A stretch of DNA of 16,782 nt. It comes from Spirochaetia bacterium (GTDB lineage Bacteria; Spirochaetota; Spirochaetia; Treponematales; Breznakiellaceae). Made by a program: the position numbers and the translations under genes. The DNA lies in the NCBI GenBank assembly GCA_025997715.1, contig BNUY01000058.1, positions 1 to 16,782 on the forward strand. The letters are read 5' to 3'. The notes under the pieces were generated by a model. That model was not told the origin of the DNA and ran no database searches. It saw nothing but the letters and a program-made list of their open reading frames with translations. Below, in pieces: positions 5,807-12,433 of the stretch. How positions within the stretch are numbered: the first letter of the stretch is position 1; every line of letters begins with the position of its first letter.

Positions 5807-7768
5807 TTATTGTATTTCATAAAATCCGTTTCCTTTTATGGCATCCCAAAAGGAAAGCCAATCAATACCGGGAAGGTCTAATTCTTCCCGGCAATAAGCA
5901 TCAGCGAAAATTTCAAGGGCGGCCATGTTATAGCCATAGGTGTCAAAGCCGTGGTTTGCGGCCCCGTGTTTCGGCTTCCAAATGGTCCGCTTGTATCGGT
6001 TGTATTGATCGTATTCGTCTACACGATCCTCACTCTCAAACATTTTGAAATAATCATCCCTAAAATCTTCCGGGAAATTACAATACCAGCCGGGCTGTAA
6101 TTCCTCATTATTCCATGTTAAAACGCTCATTGAATTACTAATCCTATCTTTCATTTTTGTAGTATTGATATGATAGGCAAGGGGGAGGCCGATTCTGTCT
6201 AATGTTCCCTTGTCAAATATTTTATAAGTTTCACCGGCCCGGATATAATCAACACCTTTACAGGCATATACGCCGGAAGGGTAACGAGCCGCAAAGGCAT
6301 AAACATATTCAGTATTCCACCCGGAATCAACAAGGGTAATTGCTATTTTATAATTCTTGCCATCATCTGAAAGGAACCGGGTATTTTCAATGTACGTTTC
6401 CAGTTCATCCCAGGGGCCGTTAAAATCCGCCGTATCCCCTTCAATCGGAAAAAAGTCTAGCGTCCACGTTACCCCATGAACCGAATATCCTTTCACGTCT
6501 ACATATAAACAGCTTTTCTGCACATCCACGGAAGCCACTACAAGCAAGATAGGGGAGCCGGAATCTTTAATAGCCATTTCATTGGGCACCTTTCCTTTTG
6601 CAAAACCGGAGCGCCGGAATAGCACCGCCCGTTCATAGCGAATTTGAACGCCGGTCTCCTCAAAAGTTAATCCCTGTTTGGTATTGCGGAACGTCCTATA
6701 TTTTTCTTTATCCCGCACCCGGTTATGTTCAATGTCCCAGCATTCGGCCCACTTCAAAACCATTGATTCCCATGACAGCATCCCCGGCGGATTGTAAATC
6801 GGGGAAAGGTGAAAAGATTTTACAAAGGGATTTTTACTTTTTGCCGTTGCCCGCCATTCACCTTTTGGAATCATTGAAGACTTGTCATAGTTTTTCATAA
6901 GGCCGCCGCAGGATTTGCATTTATAGGCCACGGTTTCTAGTATCGGGTTAAAGTGCTCATCATTCTCCCAAACAATCCCGTAGGTTTCCCCGGATTCTGT
7001 TTTTCCATGCCATACTAATTCCTGATATTCCTCGCAATGTTTACAAGGTACATAATACTTTTCTTGATCCCCATCATTGTATAACCGTTCAATTTGGCTG
7101 GTCTGTTTTATTAGCGGGGTAGAGCCAAAATATATTTTTCTTTTTGAATCAAAGGCATCGGTTCTGTTTCTGATTAGATCAATAACATTTCCTTCATGCT
7201 TTATTGATTCCGGGTATGCATCCACCTCATCCCCCAGGGCCACCTGGTAGGTATTCTGTCTTAATTTATTCCCGCTTTTACTTCCGTAAAAATGCAAGTA
7301 TCCGCCGGGGAATTCTTTGGCGTTTGCCGTATCCCCGGTTTCATGGCTCCCCTTTGCTTTTTTTGATTGACTAAAAATCAAATGCCTGGCCCCGGCGCTA
7401 TCTAGCATTTTTTCAATTCGGATTGATACTCCCGTTTTCATTAACCCCGCATCTGCCGATATACTGATTATAGATTTGGGGTCCACCATGATGTTGTATA
7501 ACATTATATTTTCAAGTATTGCCGTGGTTCCCCCTAGCTGGTTCCCCTTCATTAAAATTACTTCCCTTGTAGGATCGCTGGGGTGAAACAAATTTAGGAT
7601 TTTCTTAAAATAGGGAAAACGGTCAAAAGAAAATCGGCCCGGAAAGGGGGATAGGTCCGATGACAGGGACCGCACCCGTTCTATAAAATCCGTGGGCTGT
7701 TCATAATCGAAGGAGCAGGTAATTTTATTAAACTGTTCAAGGAGATATTCTATACTGTCAAGTTTCAT
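5807..7768 (-). CDS. Phage terminase large subunit, GpA family
   Basis: The 653-residue DNA packaging motor and nuclease is of the lambda gpA type. The ATPase has a deviant P-loop, KGNQLGGTT (residues 74-82), with the lysine at its start as in lambda gpA rather than in a classical GKT. A Walker B-like block, VALGDEVD, ends at 183. Two CxxC pairs (Cys242/Cys245 and Cys284/Cys287) suggest a zinc ribbon. The C-terminal nuclease shows ASVDVQ (Asp415) and LVDSGW (Asp481). Length is near that of lambda gpA (641). AGGGG lies ten bases before the ATG. It lies between the small terminase and gpW-like genes in the head operon. It would cut concatemeric phage DNA and translocate it through the portal; use of cos ends is implied by family. 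Confidence 0.96.
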   Translation of the reverse strand: MKLDSIEYLLEQFNKITCSFDYEQPTDFIERVRSLSSDLSPFPGRFSFDRFPYFKKILNLFHPSDPTREVILMKGNQLGGTTAILENIMLYNIMVDPKSIISISADAGLMKTGVSIRIEKMLDSAGARHLIFSQSKKAKGSHETGDTANAKEFPGGYLHFYGSKSGNKLRQNTYQVALGDEVDAYPESIKHEGNVIDLIRNRTDAFDSKRKIYFGSTPLIKQTSQIERLYNDGDQEKYYVPCKHCEEYQELVWHGKTESGETYGIVWENDEHFNPILETVAYKCKSCGGLMKNYDKSSMIPKGEWRATAKSKNPFVKSFHLSPIYNPPGMLSWESMVLKWAECWDIEHNRVRDKEKYRTFRNTKQGLTFEETGVQIRYERAVLFRRSGFAKGKVPNEMAIKDSGSPILLVVASVDVQKSCLYVDVKGYSVHGVTWTLDFFPIEGDTADFNGPWDELETYIENTRFLSDDGKNYKIAITLVDSGWNTEYVYAFAARYPSGVYACKGVDYIRAGETYKIFDKGTLDRIGLPLAYHINTTKMKDRISNSMSVLTWNNEELQPGWYCNFPEDFRDDYFKMFESEDRVDEYDQYNRYKRTIWKPKHGAANHGFDTYGYNMAALEIFADAYCREELDLPGIDWLSFWDAIKGNGFYEIQ

Positions 7769-7794
7769 GCCGGATTGCCCCTAGTTGGTATCCG

Positions 7795-8505
7795 CTAATC
7801 ATTACCCACGGCCTCCCGAATCGTTTCGCTTATTTCATCTATCTTGTCATTGCCGGTATACTTGCCCTTCAGGCTATTCAATTCCTTAATTACTTGATCC
7901 TTTGCACCGGCAATTATCCGGCCTAGCCCGTCCCGCATCATTGATACCAATTCCCCCCGGCAATCCGCCCCCTCGGAAAGTACCCTTGCCACGAAAGCAT
8001 CCATGACAGATTCCGGGTACTCCATAAGCTGCCGCATCAAAACGTCAATGTAAGAAAAAAGCCGGGCGGTAACAAAATCCTTTTCAATTAGTTTTATGGA
8101 CCGTTCCTGAATGCGGAGTTCCTTTTCATTAGCCGTGGTTAAATCCCGTAAAATCCTGGCGTGTTTTTCGAGGTTAATCATGCCGTTGTATCGTACTACA
8201 AGCTCCCGGAGGGTAAAGGTTAGAAGTTCCGCCGGAACCCCGGCGGCGGCGGCAATTTGATCATCCCCCTGGAGCGCCAGCGGGGTAGGGACCGGCGGGG
8301 CGGCCTGGGACACGGCGGCGGCGGCCACGGAGGGCGCCGTGCGGGGTTTCCGCCCCTGGTCCGATATGTAAGCCGAATTGACCGGATTTTCGGTGTCCAG
8401 GAACCCTGCGGCGTCGACCACCAGAGTATTATTCTTTATTTTTGCCCCCACGGCCTGGCGTGTAACCCCCGCTTGCCGTGCAAAATCCGCCGGTTTGAGC
8501 TTCAT
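7795..8505 (-). CDS. Terminase small subunit, Nu1-like with N-terminal HTH
   Basis: The 236-residue protein begins with a helix-turn-helix (KPADFARQAGVTRQAVGAKI, residues 4-23) followed by a short wing-like segment ending TENPVNSAYI. An Ala/Pro-rich low-complexity linker (about residues 53-80) joins it to a helical C-terminal region (about 90-236, with EKHARILRDLTTANEKELRI). This modular layout, and the place directly before GpA, fit a Nu1-type DNA-recognition subunit. No strong ribosome site precedes the ATG, yet the HTH begins immediately after it, so the start is probably right. The non-coding DNA upstream carries many copies of a short motif that could be its binding sites. Sequence similarity to lambda Nu1 itself is low; the call rests on architecture and synteny. 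Confidence 0.8.
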   Translation of the reverse strand: MKLKPADFARQAGVTRQAVGAKIKNNTLVVDAAGFLDTENPVNSAYISDQGRKPRTAPSVAAAAVSQAAPPVPTPLALQGDDQIAAAAGVPAELLTFTLRELVVRYNGMINLEKHARILRDLTTANEKELRIQERSIKLIEKDFVTARLFSYIDVLMRQLMEYPESVMDAFVARVLSEGADCRGELVSMMRDGLGRIIAGAKDQVIKELNSLKGKYTGNDKIDEISETIREAVGND

Positions 8506-8532
8506 AATTTGTGGTAAAGTGTAAATTTGGGG

Positions 8533-8576
8533 CGGTAAATTGACTATTAACTTTTACAAATTTTGGCAATTTACCG
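8533..8576. repeat. Inverted repeat in the leader of the terminase operon
   Basis: Arms CGGTAAATTG (8533-8542) and CAATTTACCG (8567-8576) are perfect complements around 24 bases. Just outside is a second small dyad, GTCAA-C-TTGAC, at 8576-8586. TTGACG on the minus strand (8580-8575) could be a -35 element, but the matching -10 (TAAAAG at 18 bases) is poor. This may be an operator for the late genes or a terminase-binding site. Confidence 0.55.
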
Positions 8577-8992
8577 TCAACTTGACTAAAAATATGACAG
8601 GCTATTGAAAATGAGCCCTCGTCGCCGAATAATTGCACCCCCCGTACCCCATGCCACAGTACCTTTTGACTGACCATAGGCAGAAATAATCGGGTAAAGC
8701 ATTTTTGAAACCGAAGGGAGAGCAAATTTGTAAATCTGCTGTTTTGCAAGAGTTTTTCCTGTATGCAAAATTTTTACCAAAAGACCTTGCTTATGAAAAC
8801 TTCCTGCCAATCGTCATTTTTGCATTACCGCTTTACCTTTATAATTCCTTATACTATAAAGAATTACATGAAAAAGGTAAAAGAATAATGAAAATTTAAG
8901 GGGTAAAACCAGGAAAAATTGATTTTTTTGCTTTTCACGGAAAAAGCGATCTTTGGCCGCCATGGGGGTTTGAACGAGATTGTTCGGCAGTG

Positions 8993-9027
8993 AAAAAAGG
9001 AAAGGGGCAAGCGATTGCCCGCCCCTT
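8993..9027 (-). terminator. Rho-independent terminator after the antirepressor gene
   Basis: On the minus strand a GC-rich stem is followed by TTTCCTTTTTT. The stem pairs AAGGGGC (9002-9008) with GCCCCTT (9021-9027); an alternative inner stem is GGGCAA/TTGCCC with loop GCGA. It lies about 50 bases past the antirepressor stop and would separate the immunity transcript from the late operon. Confidence 0.65.
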
Positions 9028-9075
9028 ATGCCCCATGCGGGGTCAAGATTGCCAGATACTTTACCTTTACGGCGC

Positions 9076-10470
9076 CTATTCTTGCTTCTTGCCAAGGCCC
9101 TTTGTGTGTTTAGGAATGGCTATAACGCCGAAAGCAAGGTCAAGAATCAGTTTTGCATCTTCCGCTGTAAGCCATTTATGCCGGGGATCTTCTAAAAACT
9201 TATGAAAAGACTGGATTTCATCCAGGGGTTTCCCGCATAAATTCGCTAAACCACGGTGTCCTAGGGGCCATCTCGTTACAGCGTTCAGTTTTTCCAGCGC
9301 CCGCCGGTAATCTATTCCGCCGATAGCCCCCGCCGGGGCATTCACCGGGGAGGGAAGCGCCTTTGCAGGGGCAATAAGCTGGTCTCCGAAGAGTTCTTTC
9401 CGTACCCGCTCGGCATTATACGTGCCGGTTTCGTATAAATAACGAATTTCAGCGAATTCTTCAGCCGTTTTCTTAGTCCAGGCGTAGACCGGGGGAAGGT
9501 ATTCTTGATTTGCTATTACTCGGTTGTGTTCCTCTGCCATGGCATCCAGCTTTGCCTGATCCGGGTGTTCCAGTCCGCCGGGCTTACGAAAGCCATACCC
9601 ATACAGCTCAAAATACTTGTTCAAGACCGTTTCAGCCGCTTCCCGGTTCAATTTTGCGGTGTTTTTGTAGGTGGTTTCCCGCTTTGCCTGCCGATCCATG
9701 ACATGAACGCTGGAAATTTTGCCCGTTGTCAACTTCTCCAGGGCGTCCGCCGTCAAGGGAAAGGCGGTATCCGGGGTATCCTGGAGGGTTTTGAAAGCTT
9801 TTTCGTAGGGCAAATAGATGGGATCGAAGGGATTTACCTTCATTTCCCGATTATTCGGCGTTTTTCCACCGCCAAAACGGAAACGGTGCAGGTCTTCGAG
9901 GTTAATTGCGCCGATGGAATAGAGCCAAAGGGCGTCTTTAAAGCCTTTATCGTCTATTTGAGGCTTTGCGGCCTCCGGCGGGACCCGTCCAAGGTAGATT
10001 TCGGCCTGTTTTGCCCTTGCAATTACCTTTTCCGGGTCGTTCCAGTCTTCCTCGATCTTGATAAGCCGATGACGGATTTCCCGGCCTATGGGGTTGTTTT
10101 CGACTAAACAAAGCTCTTTTGCCATGGAAAAGGAAAGAAAGTAATCAACCCGGTTATGGCCACCCCTGCCATCTTTGCTCGCCAAATTTGGCGAGCAAAA
10201 CTGCGCTTGTTTTTGATCTCCCCGATTTGGCGAGCAAAACTGCACTTGTTTTTGATCTCCCCGATTTGGGAGATCAAACCTGCTCGCCAAATTTGGGGAG
10301 TTCAAATGTTCATATTTCTGATAATCTTTCCCTTCTTCAAACCCGTATTCCTCAATCCGACCTTTTATCCAGTTTGAAAAATCCCGGCCCACCTCAAGTT
10401 TTTCATGGAGATCGTGGGCGTTGACCACCGGTTTACCCCCATGTTCCGTTATGGCAATTAAATCATCCAT
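9076..10470 (-). CDS. AntA/AntB-type antirepressor with repeat insertion and unknown C-terminal domain
   Basis: The start at 10470 is supported by GAGGAG seven bases upstream and by the domain boundary. The 464-residue protein begins with an AntA domain (residues 16-142). It shows NAHDLHEKLEVGRDFSNWIK, then GRGGHNRVDYFLSFSMAKEL and ENNPIGREIRHRLIKIE, which define this phage antirepressor family. The loop between the two halves (about residues 57-98) is lengthened by an in-frame 13-residue repeat, RGDQKQ[VA]QFCSPN, encoded by palindrome-rich DNA. The C-terminal 320 residues are soluble, mixed alpha/beta in composition, and not recognised. The ATG overlaps the end of the repressor gene by eight bases, so repressor and antirepressor are co-translated. 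Antirepressors of this type inactivate the phage repressor and trigger lytic growth. Confidence 0.85.
   Translation of the reverse strand: MDDLIAITEHGGKPVVNAHDLHEKLEVGRDFSNWIKGRIEEYGFEEGKDYQKYEHLNSPNLASRFDLPNRGDQKQVQFCSPNRGDQKQAQFCSPNLASKDGRGGHNRVDYFLSFSMAKELCLVENNPIGREIRHRLIKIEEDWNDPEKVIARAKQAEIYLGRVPPEAAKPQIDDKGFKDALWLYSIGAINLEDLHRFRFGGGKTPNNREMKVNPFDPIYLPYEKAFKTLQDTPDTAFPLTADALEKLTTGKISSVHVMDRQAKRETTYKNTAKLNREAAETVLNKYFELYGYGFRKPGGLEHPDQAKLDAMAEEHNRVIANQEYLPPVYAWTKKTAEEFAEIRYLYETGTYNAERVRKELFGDQLIAPAKALPSPVNAPAGAIGGIDYRRALEKLNAVTRWPLGHRGLANLCGKPLDEIQSFHKFLEDPRHKWLTAEDAKLILDLAFGVIAIPKHTKGLGKKQE
10177..10300. repeat. Tandem and palindromic repeat cluster inside the antirepressor gene
   Basis: Two 39-base units (10190-10228 and 10229-10267) differ at one base. 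They are flanked by a perfect 20-base palindrome (10177-10196, centre AAATTT) and overlap a second hairpin with arms GATCTCCC and GGGAGATC (10254-10275). A further partial copy lies at 10283-10300. The unit is 13 codons, so the frame is kept. The pattern resembles a minisatellite that grew by slippage at hairpins. Confidence 0.88.
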
Positions 10471-10681
10471 CCTTCGTCTCCTCATCCACAAATTCAAATA
10501 CATCACTGGGCTTACAGCCCAATGCCTTGCAGATACGTTCTAGTATTTCCAGGCTTATTGATTCACCTTTAGCGAATTTGGCTATCGTAAAGGAGTTTAG
10601 ATCCGCCATTTTATATAAATCTGTCCGTTTTAAACCTTTTTCAATCAGTAGCATAAATAGTGGTTTATAAGAAATTCCCAT
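10463..10681 (-). CDS. XRE/Cro-type HTH repressor of the immunity region
   Basis: The 72-residue single-domain protein has its HTH at about residues 17-40, with recognition helix region NSFTIAKFAKG. GGAGG precedes the ATG by five bases. It lies upstream of the antirepressor and overlaps it by eight bases. Divergent to it is a strong promoter whose -10 region is embedded in a perfect palindrome. This is the arrangement of a temperate-phage immunity switch, with this protein as likely repressor. It lacks the C-terminal cleavage and dimerisation domain of lambda CI, so induction is more likely through the antirepressor than through RecA-driven self-cleavage. A close paralogue is encoded at 1896. 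It could act as a Cro-like protein instead; sequence alone does not decide. Confidence 0.87.
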   Translation of the reverse strand: MGISYKPLFMLLIEKGLKRTDLYKMADLNSFTIAKFAKGESISLEILERICKALGCKPSDVFEFVDEETKDG

Positions 10682-10696
10682 ATTGCCTCCATATTC

Positions 10697-10725
10697 AGAT
10701 TATCGTATATATTTTTAAAAGTCAA
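10697..10725 (-). promoter_or_regulatory. Probable promoter of the repressor-antirepressor operon
   Basis: On the minus strand TTGACT (10725-10720) is followed after 17 bases by TAATCT (10702-10697). An overlapping GATAAT gives a better hexamer but a 15-base spacer. The ribosome site GGAGG follows closely. The upstream operator copy at 10733-10749 lies just behind the -35, where a bound regulator could repress or activate. Confidence 0.5.
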
Positions 10726-10732
10726 TAAATAT

Positions 10733-10749
10733 TTAGATAAAATATCCAA
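10733..10749. promoter_or_regulatory. Second operator copy (imperfect)
   Basis: TTAGATAAAATATCCAA matches the core of the perfect palindrome at 10773-10789 at 15 of 17 positions. The two copies are 40 bases apart, about four helical turns, so regulators bound at both would face the same side of the DNA. Confidence 0.65.
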
Positions 10750-10756
10750 AAAACAC

Positions 10757-10794
10757 TTGACAATAAAAATAATTAGATATAATATCTAATTATT
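10757..10794 (+). promoter_or_regulatory. Rightward promoter embedded in a perfect operator palindrome
   Basis: TTGACA at 10757-10762 is followed by overlapping -10 candidates: TATAAT at 10778 (15-base spacer) and TAATAT at 10780 (17-base spacer). The -10 region sits at the centre of a perfect dyad with 13-base arms (10768-10780 and 10782-10794, inner arm AATTAGATAT), centred on A10781. A repressor bound here would fully cover the -10. It drives the small gene at 10815. Confidence 0.8.
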
Positions 10795-10814
10795 GTCATA
10801 TTGGAGGTCAAGCC

Positions 10815-10985
10815 ATGGATGAAAGAATAGAAGCTGCATTGGAACAAATCAGGGTACTGAAACTCGGAATTTCGGCCACAAGTGCTACGCATTTGAAATT
10901 TCTAACCGAATTGGAGTCGTGGTTCCAGGATGAGCGCCCGGAAGAGCCAGAGTCAAGGGTTATCGAGCCACATTTGACCGTTTGA
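10815..10985 (+). CDS. Small 56-residue protein from the divergent immunity promoter
   Basis: The gene encodes MDERIEAALEQIRVLKLG through to a C-terminus of VIEPHLTV. A strong GGAGGTC ribosome site lies seven bases before the ATG, and a strong operator-controlled promoter lies upstream. These signals make it a real gene despite its length. The protein is acidic, mostly helical, soluble, with a Glu/Pro-rich tail; it has no recognisable HTH. Its place corresponds to cro or another early gene of a temperate phage, expressed when repression is lifted. It is convergent with the integrase gene. Possible roles are a regulator of the switch, an excision factor or an anti-host peptide; none can be chosen from the sequence. 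Confidence 0.7.
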   Translation: MDERIEAALEQIRVLKLGISATSATHLKFLTELESWFQDERPEEPESRVIEPHLTV

Positions 10986-11008
10986 AGGGACGAGGATCGG
11001 GCTGTACC

Positions 11009-11070
11009 GGGGCTGTCATGTGAGGCCGGGGCGGGGTATGGATAGGGGCCGGGGTACAGATGGGGGGGGG
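11009..11070 (+). other. G-run cluster with G-quadruplex potential
   Basis: The plus strand has GGGG runs at 11009, 11028, 11033, 11045 and 11051 and a run of nine G at 11062-11070. Loops from the second run onward are 1 to 8 bases, which satisfies common G-quadruplex rules. It lies between the convergent small gene and integrase, two bases before the integrase stop codon. No ordinary terminator is seen here. Confidence 0.7.
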
Positions 11071-11072
11071 TA

Positions 11073-12299
11073 TTATGTGAATAGGGTATCCGCCGCCTCC
11101 AGGGCCGCCGGGGGTAAGGCTGCCAGGGCTAGGTCTAGCACCTTGCGGTTGTAATAGTCTACCATGACCTCGGTGCTGTGGCCGGTCATGGGTAACAAAT
11201 CCGCCGCCGATAGTTCCCGCCGCATCCGTGATACATAGGTATAGCGTAATGAATGGGGGACTAGCTTCCGGCCATCCGGGAGCGGCGGTTTTGCCTTGCT
11301 TTGTTTCCGGCGGCCCGTCCCATAGGCGGCTCGTTTAACCGGCTCCTTCGGGGGTATGATACCGGCGGATTGTAAAGCCCGATAAAAAACCCCCTCGGCA
11401 TATTCTGAACGCAGGGGCCGACCGTCTATAGTAAAACAAAGCCCTTCGGGCGCTATGCCCTTTTGGGTAATCCATGCCTCCAGCTTGTCTAGGGTATTTT
11501 CCGGCAAATAGACCAGCCGGAATTTGGGATTATCCGGGCTCCCTGTTTTGTTGTAAATTGTCCTATCCCCGTTCTGCTTGCAAAAGCCGTCAATGATTAA
11601 AACTTTTTTATCTGCAATAACCTGTTTGGCCCTCACGGCCCGGCATTCCCCCAGGCGCATTCCCCCGGAAAGGCAAAGCAAGAAAAAAAGGTATAGCTGA
11701 TAATCCGGGAAGTTTTCAGGCTTGAAAAGCCGGTCTAGTTCTGCGGTTGTAAAAATATCGGCTTTTTTGCTATTGGCCGCAAATCGGGAAAAGGCTGGTT
11801 TTAATATCCGGCAATCATACCAGGGGGCCTCGGTATAGAGTTCCCCCAAAATCTCTATAAATCGATTTTTCCAGCTACCGGACCGGGCAAGGTTAAAAAG
11901 ATAGGGCATTACCAGGTCCACGGTCAAGGCGGCCATCGGCAAATCCCCCCAAAGCTCCACGATCTTGTCAACGTACCGCCGGGCCTCAAGCATGGTTTCC
12001 AGTTCAATAGATTTTCCTAATTGCTTGCGGCGGCTCATGTGGACCGAGCCGGGCAGGTACATATCCCTGGCAATATCCCGGATTAAAACCCCTTGTCCCA
12101 GGGGGGTAACGTATAATTCCCCGGCCTCGGCCACGGGGGGGAGAGTGCGGATATAGTCTTCAGCTTCTTGCCGTGTCTTGCATTTCCGGCAAGCCTTTTG
12201 ATATTGCTTGCCATCCACCCCTAGCCAATAATAGTACCACCGGTGTATTTGGCGGCCCGATTTGCCTTTTAATGGTTTCCTAAAAACATGATAATCCAT
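11073..12299 (-). CDS. int: Tyrosine site-specific recombinase (phage integrase)
   Basis: The start at 12299 is chosen because AGGAG lies seven bases upstream; an earlier ATG at 12320 lies in a direct repeat. The 408-residue protein has an N-terminal arm-binding-like part with a CRKC pair (Cys37, Cys40), a core-binding helical domain (about 70-175) and the catalytic domain. Catalytic residues are Arg215 in GGMRLGE, probable Lys251, His349 and Arg352 in HSLRYTY, His374 in TGHS, and nucleophile Tyr383 in VDYYNR. The catalytic set is complete, so the enzyme should be active. Its 5' end faces the tRNA-Ala gene 93 bases away, which marks the probable attachment site. It is oriented with the tRNA, so transcription from the tRNA promoter could reach it. 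It would integrate and, with an unidentified partner, excise the prophage. Confidence 0.95.
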   Translation of the reverse strand: MDYHVFRKPLKGKSGRQIHRWYYYWLGVDGKQYQKACRKCKTRQEAEDYIRTLPPVAEAGELYVTPLGQGVLIRDIARDMYLPGSVHMSRRKQLGKSIELETMLEARRYVDKIVELWGDLPMAALTVDLVMPYLFNLARSGSWKNRFIEILGELYTEAPWYDCRILKPAFSRFAANSKKADIFTTAELDRLFKPENFPDYQLYLFFLLCLSGGMRLGECRAVRAKQVIADKKVLIIDGFCKQNGDRTIYNKTGSPDNPKFRLVYLPENTLDKLEAWITQKGIAPEGLCFTIDGRPLRSEYAEGVFYRALQSAGIIPPKEPVKRAAYGTGRRKQSKAKPPLPDGRKLVPHSLRYTYVSRMRRELSAADLLPMTGHSTEVMVDYYNRKVLDLALAALPPAALEAADTLFT

Positions 12300-12311
12300 T
12301 TTTCTGCTCCT

Positions 12312-12333
12312 ACTTGACATTTACTTGACATTT
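12312..12333. repeat. Two tandem copies of an 11-base repeat before int
   Basis: ACTTGACATTT occurs twice without gap (12312-12322 and 12323-12333), between the integrase start and the tRNA. It could hold integrase arm-type binding sites or be a simple duplication. It also contains TTGACA twice on the plus strand, but no matching -10 is evident. Confidence 0.8.
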
Positions 12334-12391
12334 CACCGGCGGGACCGAGAAGTGTGATCTCGTAAGTCTTTAGAGAGCAATGAAATAACAA

Positions 12392-12433
12392 TGGAGAATA
12401 CCGGATTCGAACCGGTGACCTATTGATTGCGAA
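12392..12433 (-). other. Probable prophage attachment site in the tRNA 3' half
   Basis: The prophage begins at the 3' end of tRNA-Ala with integrase next to it. Tyrosine integrases of this kind usually recombine within the tRNA 3' half or anticodon loop, and the phage copy restores the gene. The core is expected within these bases. The other att copy would lie beyond position 1, so the exact core cannot be set from this window. Confidence 0.55.

Larger units (their letters stand above)
8506..9075. other. Non-coding region before terminase genes, candidate cos/packaging region
   Basis: No convincing gene is seen in these 570 bases; short open frames on both strands lack ribosome sites and protein-like composition. 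The stretch holds nine copies of GGTAAA or its complement: 8513, 8534, 8570, 8693, 8773, 8832, 8876, 8902 and 9060. Chance would give less than one. It also has an inverted repeat near the small-terminase start and a terminator for the antirepressor. In lambda the cos site and terminase-binding repeats sit in the same place, just upstream of Nu1. A packaging-site role is therefore a reasonable inference. Confidence 0.5.
1..12391. mobile_element. Lambda-like prophage, right-hand part; left end outside window
   Basis: This stretch holds an integrase beside a tRNA gene, a repressor/antirepressor pair, both terminase subunits, a gpW-like connector, a portal, lysis genes and a head protease. Nearly all lie on the minus strand. 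Head genes follow the lambda order (small terminase, GpA, gpW, gpB, protease), with the lysis genes placed between gpB and the protease. The right boundary is inferred from the tRNA-Ala 3' end at 12392, a typical target of tyrosine integrases. The left boundary, major capsid and tail genes must lie before position 1. No replication module is visible. The head and lysis genes look intact, so the element may be functional, but that cannot be judged from this part alone. Confidence 0.93.

Noticed and set aside
5840..7768. Inactivated large terminase because the P-loop lacks a GKT lysine
   Set aside because: Lambda gpA-type enzymes use a deviant P-loop with the lysine at its start; Lys74 occupies that place and all other motifs are intact.
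8586..9095. Several frames of 64 to 93 codons on both strands between terminase and antirepressor
   Set aside because: They conflict with one another, lack ribosome sites and have unlikely sequences. The region reads as non-coding with repeats and a terminator.
9505..10107. Plus-strand frame of 200 codons opposite the antirepressor
   Set aside because: The minus-strand frame has AntA motifs and a good start; the plus frame is composition-driven and has no ribosome site.
10177..10300. CRISPR-like array
   Set aside because: Only two close units exist, without variable spacers; they are in frame within a coding gene and palindromic by design of the repeat blocks.
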